NCBI GenBank assembly: GCA_903924985.1
Contig: CAIYDT010000117.1
Location: forward strand, 1 to 64,000
Length of the DNA stretch: 64,000 bases
Direction: 5' to 3'
Source of the DNA: an uncultured Acetobacteraceae bacterium
GTDB lineage: Bacteria > Pseudomonadota > Alphaproteobacteria > Acetobacterales > Acetobacteraceae
Shown here: one piece after another, positions 25,482-34,537 of the stretch
Position numbering within the stretch: the first letter of the stretch is position 1
Layout: each line of letters starts with the position of its first letter
Translations under genes and position numbers: made by a program
The notes under the pieces: model-generated
Database searches by the model: none
What the model saw: the letters and a program-made list of their open reading frames with translations, nothing else
Told to the model about the DNA's origin: nothing

Positions 25482-26423
25482 TTAGGAACGCCCGCCGCGC
25501 TTCTCGGATTGGCGCAGTTCGATGATGTCCTTGTACAGCTCCATCGTCGCTGGCACGTAACCAACACCGGCGCCCTGCTCTACCGAGTCGTAAACGTCTT
25601 TATGCAACTTCGGCAGCTCCAGCAGGAAGTCGGCGAAAACCTTCTTCAAATCGGCCGGCAGCGCGGTGCGCACCGCCCAGGGGCCGTTCGGGATTTTGCC
25701 CGACTGCCAGATGATGTTCACGTCGGACATTTTCAGCATGCCCTTATCGACCATCGAGCGCAGGTTGCCGCGGGTGTACCCCTGCTCCTTTTCGCCCTGG
25801 CCGGAGGTCCAGGTCACGCAACCATCGTACTGATGATTGAGCATGGCAACGACGCCCTGCTCATGCCCGCCGGCGAACCCGGTGCGGGAGAAATACGCCC
25901 CGTCCGACAGGTCGATGCCCTTGGACTTCATCGTGGCACTCGGGATCAGATAGCCGGACGTCGAGTTGGGATCGGCGAATGCCAAAGAGTGGCCCTTCAT
26001 CTTCTCGATCGAGTCGATGCCGGAGTCCTTCCGGGTTACCATCACCGAGTAATAGTAGGTGGAACCGTCGGCTTCCTGCGGCACGATGATCGGCTCGATG
26101 CACTTGCAGTCGAGCCAGGCGCCCGCGAAACCGGAGGCCCCGAATTCGGCGGCTTCCAACTGCCCGGCAGCAATGCCCTGCATGACGCCGGCATAATCGG
26201 CGGCGGGGAAGAGCTTCACCGGCACGCCCAGCTTCTCCTGTAGCAGGCGCTGGAAACCGTCGTATTTCTTCAGCCGGTCCTGGGTGTTCTCGCCACCCAG
26301 AATCCCAACCCGAAACTCCTTGATCTGGCTTTTCCAGTCATCGGCGCGGCTGGCGGTAGGCATGGCAATGCCAAGCCCGGCGATGGCGACAAGCGCCATC
26401 CTGGCAATCGTACGACGCAGCAT
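25482..26423 (-). CDS. phnD: Phosphonate-type ABC transporter substrate-binding protein PhnD
   Basis: 313 residues with a signal peptide (MLRRTIARMALVAIAGLGIAMPTASRA). PhnD/phosphate-phosphonate binding fold: 'RVGILGGENTQDRLKKYDGFQRLLQEKLGVPVKLFPAADYAGVMQGIAAGQLEAAEFG', 'SLAFADPNSTSGYLIPSA', 'NIIWQSGKIPNGPWAVRTALP'. It captures alkylphosphonate or related anions in the periplasm. No C-P lyase genes are nearby, so uptake may feed a different route or a locus elsewhere. Confidence 0.9.
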   Translation of the reverse strand: MLRRTIARMALVAIAGLGIAMPTASRADDWKSQIKEFRVGILGGENTQDRLKKYDGFQRLLQEKLGVPVKLFPAADYAGVMQGIAAGQLEAAEFGASGFAGAWLDCKCIEPIIVPQEADGSTYYYSVMVTRKDSGIDSIEKMKGHSLAFADPNSTSGYLIPSATMKSKGIDLSDGAYFSRTGFAGGHEQGVVAMLNHQYDGCVTWTSGQGEKEQGYTRGNLRSMVDKGMLKMSDVNIIWQSGKIPNGPWAVRTALPADLKKVFADFLLELPKLHKDVYDSVEQGAGVGYVPATMELYKDIIELRQSEKRGGRS

Positions 26424-26447
26424 CGGAAATCTCCGTTAAAGGTGTAT

Positions 26448-27248
26448 CTAACGGGCCATGGCGGGCATGGCCCCGACCGGCAGGCTGGTGGAGGTCAAAC
26501 GCTCATCGAAAGCGCCAGACTCTCCATAGATCGTGCGCAGAACGGGATCCGTCAGTTCTTCCGGTTTCCCATCGAACACGACTCGCCCAGCCGACATGCC
26601 GATAATACGCCGACAATAGGTGCGTGCCGTGTCAAGTGTGTGAAGATTTGTCAGAACCGTAATGCCGTCGCGCTGGTTGATGTCCCGCAGCGCGTCCATC
26701 ACCACCTTGGCGTTCATCGGATCGAGCGAGGCGATCGGCTCGTCGGCCAAAAGAATAGTCGGTTCCTGCATCAAAGCCCGCGCGATCGCCACCCGCTGCT
26801 GCTGCCCGCCGGACAGGGCGTCGGCACGGTTCATCGCGACCTCGGCCAGTCCCAGACGGTCCAGCGCCCGGATCGCCAGCGCCCGCTCCGCCGGGGTGAA
26901 CAGCTTGAACAACACGCGCGCGGTGGACATGCGATTGAGCCGACCACACAGCACGTTGGTCAGCACATCCAGCCGGTTCACCAGATTGAACTGCTGAAAG
27001 ATCATGGCCGTGCGCGCCCGCCAGGCCCGCAGTTCCTTGCCGCGCAGGGCGGTAACGTCGATGCCATCGGCCACGATCGACCCGCCGGACGGCTCGATCA
27101 GCCGGTTGACCAACCGCAACAGGGTCGATTTGCCAGCACCGGAACGCCCGATGATGCCGACCATCTCGCCGCGCGCGATGGTCAGATTGGCACCGGCCAC
27201 GGCCAGCGTGTCGCCAAACCGGCGACTGAGTTGAACGAGTTCCAGCAC
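26448..27248 (-). CDS. phnC: Phosphonate-type ABC transporter ATP-binding protein PhnC
   Basis: 266 residues: Walker [10 protein letters not shown], '[24 protein letters not shown]' (a PhnC-typical stretch), signature [15 protein letters not shown], Walker B '[13 protein letters not shown]', '[16 protein letters not shown]'. GTG start. It energises the PhnE pair and leads the operon phnCDEE; phnD follows 24 bases on. Confidence 0.93.
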   Translation of the reverse strand: MLELVQLSRRFGDTLAVAGANLTIARGEMVGIIGRSGAGKSTLLRLVNRLIEPSGGSIVADGIDVTALRGKELRAWRARTAMIFQQFNLVNRLDVLTNVLCGRLNRMSTARVLFKLFTPAERALAIRALDRLGLAEVAMNRADALSGGQQQRVAIARALMQEPTILLADEPIASLDPMNAKVVMDALRDINQRDGITVLTNLHTLDTARTYCRRIIGMSAGRVVFDGKPEELTDPVLRTIYGESGAFDERLTSTSLPVGAMPAMAR

Positions 27249-27327
27249 GGGCGTCCTGTCGATTGGTCAGCGGCGGGATAGCAGGGTCAGTATGACCGGT
27301 GTGTGACCGTTCGGTGAAGGCATGACC

Positions 27328-28197
27328 CTAGGGCAGGAACGGTTCCCACCTTATATATTTCAGGATGTACTCCCGGTAGGTCCAGGCGTGCGAGTGCCAG
27401 CGATGGCGGGCCTCCGGTTCGTACCAGGTCAGGCCCATGCGTTCGGCGACCAGCGGGTGGACCGGCACGACCTCGATATCCTGGCCGTGGTTGCCGCGCA
27501 TCAGAAACGTCATCTCCTGCCGGGCGCGCGCGATCCCGGCCGGAGACAGGCCATCGGTCAGCGCGAGCAGCCGGTGCAGCAGATAAACGAACGGCAGCGC
27601 GGTCAAATGGGTCGCGGCATGGAACAGCCTGGTGGTACGGAAATGCGCCTCCACCCAATCCCAGACCTTGATATCCGCCAGGGCATCGACGGCGCGAACC
27701 CGGGTCGCATCCAGGCGCAGCCGTCGCTCCAGGTCCGGCATCTTCTCGGTGGTCAGGCGCATGTAGCGGGCAAATAATTCGTCGTCCGGCGGATCCTCCC
27801 CGGTCAACGACGGCGCCAGGGATGCCGCGATGGAGTCCGACCAGGGATAGACATAGTCCGAACTGGCCGCAACCCGCGGGTCGGACCCGGAAAACGGCCA
27901 CAGGCACAGCAGGATCAACGGGGGGAATTTCACCACCTGACAATCGGGCCGCAACCGACTTTCCAGGATGCGCCGATGGATGGTGGGCTCACCGCTTTCC
28001 ACCTGATTCCACACCACGCGAACATCGGCGAAAAACGCTTCATCGTAGCGGGTCTCCCAGTCCTGTTCGGTGACCTGCTGCAAGGCGATGAGCTTGATAT
28101 TGTATCGATCCGTGACGCCGGACAAATAGCGGGCGACATGGGCGAGATACTCGCCTTGGCAGCTACCGTAGATCAGCAGGGAGGGTTTTTGGCTCAT
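27328..28197 (-). CDS. WcbI-like polysaccharide biosynthesis protein
   Basis: About 289 residues. The N-terminal 'SLLIYGSCQGEYLAHVARYL' is the GSCQ-type opening of WcbI-family proteins linked to capsule biosynthesis (putative acetyltransferases). Later elements are 'FPPLILLCLWPF' and a C-terminal 'HSHAWTYREYILKYIRWEPFLP'. The start MSQKPS is preferred over an upstream ATG at 28218, which would overlap the preceding gene. That gene shares the same C-terminal motif, so the two are related neighbours. Substrate unknown. Confidence 0.7.
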   Translation of the reverse strand: MSQKPSLLIYGSCQGEYLAHVARYLSGVTDRYNIKLIALQQVTEQDWETRYDEAFFADVRVVWNQVESGEPTIHRRILESRLRPDCQVVKFPPLILLCLWPFSGSDPRVAASSDYVYPWSDSIAASLAPSLTGEDPPDDELFARYMRLTTEKMPDLERRLRLDATRVRAVDALADIKVWDWVEAHFRTTRLFHAATHLTALPFVYLLHRLLALTDGLSPAGIARARQEMTFLMRGNHGQDIEVVPVHPLVAERMGLTWYEPEARHRWHSHAWTYREYILKYIRWEPFLP

Positions 28198-28205
28198 GGT
28201 GCGGC

Positions 28206-30053
28206 CTATCCCAGCCATGGGCTCCAGCGGATGTAGCGGATGATGTGCTCACGGAACGTGAAATCGTTGTTTTGCCAGCGATAACGCATGTCCGGCGACC
28301 ACCAGTTCAGCCCGAAATGCCACGCGACGCGAGGATGGACCGGCAAAGCTCGGCCCTCGGCCCGCCAGCCCAGGGTCAGGCGATCCAGCGCGGCCAGCGC
28401 GGTTTCCAGATCGCAAACCTCCCGCAGGACCGGCGTTTCCAGCAATTGCCGCGCGACTTCCCGCACAATCGGCGTACCGCGCTCATAGGGTGCGGCGAAC
28501 ATGATCCGATCGCGAAAACCCGCGTCGAGGAACGCCGCCAACCGCACGTCGCTGTCCCGGTCCGCGGCCTCCCACCGCCCGCGATCGGCGGCGTACAACC
28601 CATCCAGGTCGATCGGCGCCGCCTCGGTCTGCTCCATATACATGTCGAACAACGCGTCGTCGGTCATGGTCGGATCGGTCAGCGACGCCGCGATGGGGTC
28701 GCCTTCGAAGTAGCGGCCGCTGTTATACAAAGGCGGCTCCGGCACCAGCCGCGCATCCCTTCCCTGGAACGGCCAGAGCGCATGCATGGCGCTGGTGGGG
28801 AAGGTACGAATCTGGCACGCCGTCGGCAGAACGGACCGGATACCCTGCCTGACCGCGATTTCCCCGACCATGACCTCCTCGAAATACGCATCCGCACCGT
28901 CCAGCCACCTCTCCGGCAGGCGCGCTCGGAGCCTGTCGACAGGCACGCTGGCATTGAGCCATTGCACCGAGACCTTGCCGCGCATCGGGATCATCCGGGC
29001 GAACAGCAGCGATATCTGATTGGCGAGATGATGGCCGGCGACCGCCAGCCGGATCGGAGCCGAACGGGCGACCGCCGGCCGGTCCAACGGTGCATCCACC
29101 GAAGCAGCGGAGGATAGCGGTTCGGCGGGCGGCGTCCAGGCCGCGCGCAAACCCGGGAGTTCGTCCAGTTCCTGCCGCAGCGGATCGAACCAGGGAAAGG
29201 CTTCGATACCGGCGCGATACGCGGCCTCGGCCTGATCGAACCGGCCAAGGCTGGCCAAAGTACGGGCCAAACCCAAGGACGGGTTCGCCTGGGCGGGAAA
29301 ACGAGTCCGCAACACGGCGAACCGCGCGGCGGCATCGGCCGCCTCTCCCAAATAAATGGATAGCCAGGCGCGCTCCGTCAGGATGTCGTAATCGTCCGGG
29401 AAGCGTTCCAGCGCCCGCCGCATCAGATCGCGCGCCTCGGCGAAGCGCCCACCGTAGCGCAGCGCGGTCGAGCCGCCGATATAGGCGACGGTGATTTCGG
29501 GAAAAACCCTGCCCAACTGCTCCCAGATGACGAGTGCTTCGTCCAGCCGGCGCTGATTCGTGACCAGCCAGCCAAGCTCCCACCAGGGTTGGGGCAGCCC
29601 CGGGAAACGGGTCATGATCTGGCGCAGCGCCGCTTCGGCTTCCGCCATCAGCCCCTGATCCCGCAGGCACAGCGCGGAGCCCAACCAGGGATCGAGCGCA
29701 TCGGGAAAGCGTGCCCGGGCCCGATCCCAGCGCGCCGCGGCTTCCGGCCAGTCGCGCCGAACCTGTGCGAAGCGGGCGTGTTCGGCCGCCAAGGCGGCAT
29801 CGTCGGGGAACATTTCGAGCGCCGCTTCCAGCAGCATGTCGGCCTCTTCAAAGTGGCGCACCTCCGTCAACGCGGCCGCCGCCTGCCGGAACGGTTCGGT
29901 CGCGCCGGAAAATCGCACCCGGAGTTCGGCGTAAATGGCCAGCGCCCCGGGCAGGTCCCCCGCGGCGCGCGCGTCCCGCGCCGCCGCCAGCCCGCCTTCC
30001 AGCGTGGCGGACACATCGGTTGCGATACCCTCGGATGAAGCTGTCTCGGACAT
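28206..30053 (-). CDS. TPR-repeat protein fused to a WcbI-like C-terminal domain
   Basis: 615 residues. Roughly residues 20-300 are tetratricopeptide-type helical repeats ('GDLPGALAIYAELRVRF', 'AEAEAALRQIMTRFPGLPQPWWELGWL', 'FDQAEAAYRAGIEAFP'). From ~325 a domain begins with 'APIRLAVAGHHLANQISLLFARM' and ends 'YRWQNNDFTFREHIIRYIRWSPWLG', closely parallel to the WcbI-like protein encoded next. The GHHLANQ segment replaces the GSCQGE motif, so its putative active site differs. ATG behind CAGGAGCG. A role in surface polysaccharide or glycan modification is inferred. Confidence 0.75.
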   Translation of the reverse strand: MSETASSEGIATDVSATLEGGLAAARDARAAGDLPGALAIYAELRVRFSGATEPFRQAAAALTEVRHFEEADMLLEAALEMFPDDAALAAEHARFAQVRRDWPEAAARWDRARARFPDALDPWLGSALCLRDQGLMAEAEAALRQIMTRFPGLPQPWWELGWLVTNQRRLDEALVIWEQLGRVFPEITVAYIGGSTALRYGGRFAEARDLMRRALERFPDDYDILTERAWLSIYLGEAADAAARFAVLRTRFPAQANPSLGLARTLASLGRFDQAEAAYRAGIEAFPWFDPLRQELDELPGLRAAWTPPAEPLSSAASVDAPLDRPAVARSAPIRLAVAGHHLANQISLLFARMIPMRGKVSVQWLNASVPVDRLRARLPERWLDGADAYFEEVMVGEIAVRQGIRSVLPTACQIRTFPTSAMHALWPFQGRDARLVPEPPLYNSGRYFEGDPIAASLTDPTMTDDALFDMYMEQTEAAPIDLDGLYAADRGRWEAADRDSDVRLAAFLDAGFRDRIMFAAPYERGTPIVREVARQLLETPVLREVCDLETALAALDRLTLGWRAEGRALPVHPRVAWHFGLNWWSPDMRYRWQNNDFTFREHIIRYIRWSPWLG

Positions 30054-30136
30054 CGAACGCTCCTGCCAGAGCCGCGTCATACCGCGCGATGCGGCAGTTC
30101 CGCCAGAGGAGCCGACAAAACAACAGGTAGGGGATT

Positions 30137-30171
30137 GGCAGACGGGTTATCCACAGTATTTTGTGTCTGCC
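30137..30171. promoter_or_regulatory. DnaA-box consensus inside an inverted repeat upstream of minC
   Basis: TTATCCACA at 30147-30155 is an exact match to the DnaA-box consensus TTATNCACA. It is enclosed by GGCAGAC and GTCTGCC (7-base arms). It lies about 42 bases upstream of the minC start, in the divergent gap with the TPR/WcbI gene. Function is inferred from the match only. Confidence 0.5.
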
Positions 30172-30196
30172 GAGTCGTTTGTCGTTGACCACCGGC

Positions 30197-30928
30197 ATGA
30201 CAGGCAGTACGACCGATGCTGTGACAACCGCCGATACCCCTCCTTTTATACGTCTGCGAGGCCGTTCCGTGATGGCCCTCGTCCTCGCACCCGAACCGCC
30301 TTTGCCGACGTGGCTGGCGGCGCTGGACGCGCAGATCGCACGTGCCCCCACCTTTTTCGACGGACGCCCCGTGCTGGCCGATCTCGGCGCGCTGCCCAGC
30401 GGCACGCCGGATGTGGCGGGTTTCCTGCGCTCGCTGGAAGAACGCGGCATCCGCATCATCGGCACCGAGGGCGCCCACCCATCCTGGAAGGGTGTGGAGG
30501 CCTGGGGCCGACCCTTCCCCTCCGCCAGCAAGCCGGGTCGGCCGATTGAGATCCCGGATGAGGCGCCGAAGGTGGCTTTGCCCACGGCCGGCGGCGATGT
30601 CAGCTCCTTGGTCATCGACCAGCCCATCCGCTCCGGCCAGTCCGTGGTGTTCGAGAAGGGCGACGTGACGGTGCTGGGCTCCATCGCCTCGGGCGCCGAG
30701 GTCATGGCCGGCGGGTCCATCCATGTTTACGGCGCCATAAGGGGCCGGGCGATCGCCGGGCTGGCGGGCAACAGCAAAGCCCGCATCTTCTGCCGCAAAT
30801 TGCAGGCGGAGCTGGTGGCGATCGACGGAGTTTACCAAACGGCGGACGACATGCCGGCAGCCCTGGTTGGGTGCGCCGTGCAGGCGTGGCTCGAGGGCGA
30901 GCAGATGAAAATGACGGCCCTGGACTGA
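30197..30928 (+). CDS. minC: Septum site-determining protein MinC
   Basis: 243 residues. The C-terminal MinC beta-helix domain is clear: 'QPIRSGQSVVFEKGDVTVLGSIASGAEVMAGGSIHVYGAIRGRAIAGLAGNSKARIFCRKLQAELVAIDGVY'. The N-terminal FtsZ-inhibiting domain (residues ~15-110) is present. With MinD it blocks Z-ring assembly near the poles. The start at MTGSTTDAV is used; the ORF track start adds 12 residues. First gene of minCDE. Confidence 0.95.
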   Translation: MTGSTTDAVTTADTPPFIRLRGRSVMALVLAPEPPLPTWLAALDAQIARAPTFFDGRPVLADLGALPSGTPDVAGFLRSLEERGIRIIGTEGAHPSWKGVEAWGRPFPSASKPGRPIEIPDEAPKVALPTAGGDVSSLVIDQPIRSGQSVVFEKGDVTVLGSIASGAEVMAGGSIHVYGAIRGRAIAGLAGNSKARIFCRKLQAELVAIDGVYQTADDMPAALVGCAVQAWLEGEQMKMTALD

Positions 30929-30950
30929 TATCGAACAACGGGAGACGCGC

Positions 30951-31766
30951 ATGGCCAAAGTCTTGGTCGTAACATCCGGCAAGGGCGGCGTCGGGAAGAC
31001 GACATCCACCGCGGCACTCGGCGCGGCGCTGGCACAGAACGGCGCCAACGTGGTGGTGGTCGATTTCGATGTTGGCCTGCGAAACCTCGATTTGGTCATG
31101 GGGGCGGAACGACGGGTCGTTTACGACCTGATCAACGTCGTGCAGGGCGATGCCAAGCTGGCGCAAGCGCTGATCCGCGACAAGCGCATCGACAATCTGT
31201 CGCTGCTGCCGGCCTCGCAAACCCGCGATAAGGATGCGCTGACGCCCGAGGGTGTCGAACGCGTGGTTGGCGAGTTGAAGGAAAAATTCGACTGGGTGAT
31301 CTGCGACAGCCCGGCCGGTATCGAGAAAGGCGCCATGCTGGCCATGCGCCATGCCGACATTGCGGTGGTCGTAACCAACCCGGAAGTATCCTCCGTTCGA
31401 GATTCCGACCGCATCATCGGCATGCTGGATTCCAAAACCGCCAAGGCTGAAAAAGGCGAGCGGATCGAGAAGCATCTGCTGCTGACCCGGTACGATCCCG
31501 GTCGCGCGGCACGCGGCGAGATGCTGAACGTCGAGGACGTGCTGGAAATCCTGTCCATCCCGCTGCTGGGGATCATTCCGGAAAGCGAGGAAGTGCTGCG
31601 TGCCTCGAATATCGGGTCGCCGGTGACCTTGGCCAACCCAACCGGCCTCGCGGCCCGCGCTTACTTCGACGCGGCTCGGCGGTTGGGCGGGGAAAAGATC
31701 GAGGTCGTCGTGCCGATGGAGCGTAAGGGCTTCATGAGCCGGCTGTTCGGACGGAGGGTCGCATGA
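30951..31766 (+). CDS. minD: Septum site-determining ATPase MinD
   Basis: 271 residues of the ParA/MinD family: deviant Walker A KGGVGKTT, '[29 protein letters not shown]', '[23 protein letters not shown]'. The C-terminal amphipathic helix '[16 protein letters not shown]' is the membrane-targeting sequence. ATP-bound MinD recruits MinC to the membrane and is released by MinE. Its stop overlaps the minE start by 4 bases (ATGA). Confidence 0.97.
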   Translation: MAKVLVVTSGKGGVGKTTSTAALGAALAQNGANVVVVDFDVGLRNLDLVMGAERRVVYDLINVVQGDAKLAQALIRDKRIDNLSLLPASQTRDKDALTPEGVERVVGELKEKFDWVICDSPAGIEKGAMLAMRHADIAVVVTNPEVSSVRDSDRIIGMLDSKTAKAEKGERIEKHLLLTRYDPGRAARGEMLNVEDVLEILSIPLLGIIPESEEVLRASNIGSPVTLANPTGLAARAYFDAARRLGGEKIEVVVPMERKGFMSRLFGRRVA

Positions 31767-32035
31767 ACCTTCTCTCGCTCCTGTTCAAACGAAAGTCCTC
31801 GGCGCCGGTCGCGCGCGAGCGCTTGCAGGTGCTGCTGGCGCATGAACGTATCGCCACCGGTCATTCCGAGCTACTGGCGAAGTTACAGGAGGAGATCATC
31901 CAGGTGATCGCCCGGCATATCAAGATCGACCGCGAACAGGTGCATGTGAAGCTGGATCGCGGGAAGGATACGTCGACGCTGGAGATCGACGTGGATTTGC
32001 CGGCGGTGATGCCGTTGATGGGGGCTCGTGGGTAA
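31763..32035 (+). CDS. minE: Cell division topological specificity factor MinE
   Basis: 90 residues: N-terminal '[30 protein letters not shown]' (membrane-binding and anti-MinCD helix) and a C-terminal dimerisation domain with '[40 protein letters not shown]'. It stimulates MinD ATPase and creates the pole-to-pole oscillation. Normal family length. A decayed TA module follows immediately, its first ATG overlapping the minE stop (TAATG). Confidence 0.96.
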   Translation: MNLLSLLFKRKSSAPVARERLQVLLAHERIATGHSELLAKLQEEIIQVIARHIKIDREQVHVKLDRGKDTSTLEIDVDLPAVMPLMGARG

Positions 32036-32121
32036 TGGGGGCGACAGCGGAAGCCAGGGGTCTCACTGACGACATTCTCGATCGTGAGTTGGCACTCTTC
32101 AAAGACGAGCGCACACACTGA
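32035..32121 (+). pseudogene. Antitoxin C-terminal remnant next to a truncated PIN toxin
   Basis: A 28-codon frame reading 'ARGLTDDILDRELALFKDERTH', which resembles the C-terminal end of short antitoxins that precede PIN-domain toxins of the COG1569 type. Only the tail is left; the DNA-binding part is missing, apparently lost where it abuts minE. The stop overlaps the start region of the toxin remnant, as in intact TA pairs. Confidence 0.4.
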
Positions 32122-32309
32122 TCGTCCCGGATACGTCTTGCATTGTCAGCGCCGCGATGAGAGCCGGTGTTCCTCGCAGCGCTGTTCTGGCTATTTGTGC
32201 GGCCGAGCCGATCGCGATGAGCGCGGAGGTTTGGGACGAAATCCAGGCGGTACTGCATCGGCCGGGACTGACCAGGTTCGTCAATGCGTCGGACAGGAAC
32301 GAGGTTTAA
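32118..32309 (+). pseudogene. Truncated PIN-domain toxin (COG1569-like)
   Basis: The frame reads 'LIVPDTSCIVSAAMRAGVPRSAVLAIC..' with 'SAEVWDEIQAVLHRPGL', the N-terminal half of a PIN-domain toxin, including the first catalytic Asp (PDTS). It stops after about 63 codons where the family continues to ~140 residues, and the later acidic residues are missing. There is no ATG at the expected start. It is read as a dead remnant. Confidence 0.55.
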
Positions 32310-32323
32310 CCAGCAAAAGCCAC

Positions 32324-33343
32324 CTATCCCTTATCGTGCCCCACCCGCACCAACAGCTTCCCGAAATTTTGACCGCCGAGAATCCCCGCCAAAGCCGCCG
32401 GCGCCTGTTCCAGCCCCTCGTGGATATCTTCCCGGTAAATCAGGCTCCCATCCGCCACCCAAGGTGCCGCCATCTCCCGCCACTCGGTCAGCCGCGCCGG
32501 CCGGTCGGACACGATGAAGCCCTGGATAAGCACGGCTTTCCCCACCACAAACCCCAGATTGGGGCCAGGCGGAAACACGTCCTCATTGTACTGCGACACC
32601 ATCCCGCACATCGCGACCCGAGCATGGCGGTTGAGCTGGTCGAACACCGCCGCTTGCACGGCGCCGCCGACATTCTCAAAATATCCGTCGATGCCGTCCG
32701 GGCAGGCGGTCTTCAACTCGAAAGCAAGGTCGATCGAACGGTGATCGACGCAATCGTCGAAGCCCAGGTTGTCCTGCACCCATAGGCATTTCTCCGCCCC
32801 GCCGGCGACGCCGACGACCCGAGCCCCTGCCCGCTTCGCCAACTGGCCCGCGACCGAGCCCACCGCGCCGGACGCAGCCGAAATCACGATCGTTTGGCCT
32901 TTCCGCGGCTTGATGATCTCCGTCACCCCGGCATAGGCCGTGGCACCGGGCATCCCCAGCACGCCCAGGTACGTGGACGAGGGCACCCCAGCCGGCACCT
33001 TCACCAGCCGATCCCCCGGCGTCACGGAATGCGTCTGCCACCCCCGCGACCCAACGACCACGTCGCCCACGGCGAAGCGGGGATCGGCGCTGGCGATCAC
33101 CTCCCCGACCGTCTCACCCGTCATGACTTCGCCGATCTGAATGGCGACGGCGTAGGTCTGTTCCTCCCGCAGGCGTCCGCGCATGTACGGATCGATCGAC
33201 AGCCATAACGTCCGCGTCACCACCTCCCCTGCCTTGGGCTCGGGGATCAGGTCCTGGACGATTTCGAAATCGCCGGGGCTGGGCTCGCCGGAGGGGCGGC
33301 GTTTCAGGACGACGGATTGGCGCAGTTGGTTGTTTCCGGACAT
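32324..33343 (-). CDS. NADP-dependent MDR-family oxidoreductase (CurA / leukotriene B4 dehydrogenase-like)
   Basis: 339 residues, zinc-independent medium-chain reductase: 'TLWLSIDPYMRGRLRE' (family hallmark), cofactor motif 'VISAASGAVGSVAGQLAKRAGARVVGVAGG', 'DGIDGYFENVGG', and 'IQGFIVSDRP' near the C-terminus. Such enzymes reduce the C=C bond of alpha,beta-unsaturated carbonyls with NADPH. It follows the zinc alcohol dehydrogenase gene by 4 bases on the same strand. Confidence 0.92.
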   Translation of the reverse strand: MSGNNQLRQSVVLKRRPSGEPSPGDFEIVQDLIPEPKAGEVVTRTLWLSIDPYMRGRLREEQTYAVAIQIGEVMTGETVGEVIASADPRFAVGDVVVGSRGWQTHSVTPGDRLVKVPAGVPSSTYLGVLGMPGATAYAGVTEIIKPRKGQTIVISAASGAVGSVAGQLAKRAGARVVGVAGGAEKCLWVQDNLGFDDCVDHRSIDLAFELKTACPDGIDGYFENVGGAVQAAVFDQLNRHARVAMCGMVSQYNEDVFPPGPNLGFVVGKAVLIQGFIVSDRPARLTEWREMAAPWVADGSLIYREDIHEGLEQAPAALAGILGGQNFGKLLVRVGHDKG

Positions 33344-33347
33344 GGCG

Positions 33348-34421
33348 TTACGCAGCCTCCGCTTTCAGGACCAGACGACCGGTGACCTTGCCGTCGCGCA
33401 GACGCATCAGCGCGGCGTCGGCTTCTCGCTGGGGCACGGTTTCGATCGGCAGGGCTTGCAGCTCACCAGCCTGCGCCAGGGCCACCAACTCCCGCAACTC
33501 CTTCGGATTGCCGACGTAGCTGCCCTGCACCGTCAGGGCTCGGATTGCCATGATCGGCAGCGGCAGCATCAGCTCGCCGCCGAACAGCCCGACCTGCACC
33601 AGCTTGCCGCCTTTGCGCAGCGCGGCGAAGGCGAAGCGGGCGGTGGCGGTGCCGTTCACCAGATCGACCACGGCCAGCACGGGGCCGCCGGCGGCCTCGG
33701 TGATGCGGGCGGTCACACCCTCCCCGCTGCCATCGACCACCTTCGTGGCACCGGCCGCGAGGGCGGCGGCGCGCTTTTCGGCGCTGATATCGACGCTGAT
33801 AATGTTCTTGTGCTTCAGGGCCTTCAGCACCGCGATGGCGTTCAGCCCGAGGCCCCCTGCCCCGACCAGCACTATGGCCTCGGACGGGGTGTAACCCGGG
33901 GTCGCCATGGCCTTCTTGATGCCGGAGAAAACCGTGATCCCCGAGCACGCGTAGGTCGCGGCAAGGGCCGGATCCAGCGTGCCGGGATCGACCAAATGTC
34001 GTGGATGCGGCGCCACCACATGCGTGCCGTAGCCGCCGTTCTGGTAGACGCCCAGACTGCGCGCCGCGACGGTGCACATGTTGTCCTCTTCCGCGAGGCA
34101 GGTGGCGCAGGTGCCGCAGCCCAGCCAGGGAAACACGATGCGCAGGTCGCCGACCTTCACGCCCTTGGCGTCGGGGCCGAGCTTCACGACACGCCCGACG
34201 ATCTCGTGCCCCATGGCAAGCGGCAGGGTCACGCCGCGATCCACCAGCGACATCTTCTGGCCACCGCCGATGTCGTAATACCCCTCCCAGATATGCAAAT
34301 CGGAGTGGCAGACGCCGCAATGGGTGACCTCGAGCAGCACCTCGGTCCCCTTCGGCTCCGGTGTGGGGAGTTCGATTTCCTTCAGGGGCTTCCCGTTTTC
34401 GACGACGGCCCAGGCGCGCAT
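33348..34421 (-). CDS. Zinc-dependent alcohol dehydrogenase
   Basis: 357 residues: catalytic zinc motif 'CGVCHSDLHIWEG' and 'LAMGHEIVGRVV' (GHE), structural zinc cysteines in 'LGCGTCATCLAEEDNMC', Rossmann motif 'VLVGAGGLGLNAIAVLKAL' with 'ISVDISAEKR' suggesting NAD. It oxidises primary or secondary alcohols. It forms a two-gene operon with the MDR reductase, a pairing that could reduce both C=C and C=O of one substrate (inference). Confidence 0.92.
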   Translation of the reverse strand: MRAWAVVENGKPLKEIELPTPEPKGTEVLLEVTHCGVCHSDLHIWEGYYDIGGGQKMSLVDRGVTLPLAMGHEIVGRVVKLGPDAKGVKVGDLRIVFPWLGCGTCATCLAEEDNMCTVAARSLGVYQNGGYGTHVVAPHPRHLVDPGTLDPALAATYACSGITVFSGIKKAMATPGYTPSEAIVLVGAGGLGLNAIAVLKALKHKNIISVDISAEKRAAALAAGATKVVDGSGEGVTARITEAAGGPVLAVVDLVNGTATARFAFAALRKGGKLVQVGLFGGELMLPLPIMAIRALTVQGSYVGNPKELRELVALAQAGELQALPIETVPQREADAALMRLRDGKVTGRLVLKAEAA

Positions 34422-34455
34422 GATGGTTCTCCGGTGTGCTTGTGCGGGGGTATGG

Positions 34456-34473
34456 TTAGCGCGTGGGCGCTAA
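34456..34473. repeat. Short perfect inverted repeat upstream of the alcohol dehydrogenase
   Basis: TTAGCGC (34456-34462) and GCGCTAA (34467-34473) around GTGG, about 35 bases upstream of the dehydrogenase ATG. It could be a transcription-factor operator or the transcript end of the cassette upstream. No regulator gene is adjacent. Confidence 0.35.
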
Positions 34474-34537
34474 TTTGTCAGCCCTCCGCAAAACGCTCGG
34501 CGTCGTCGCCAATCCCGGTGACAATTATTGGCGGCCA

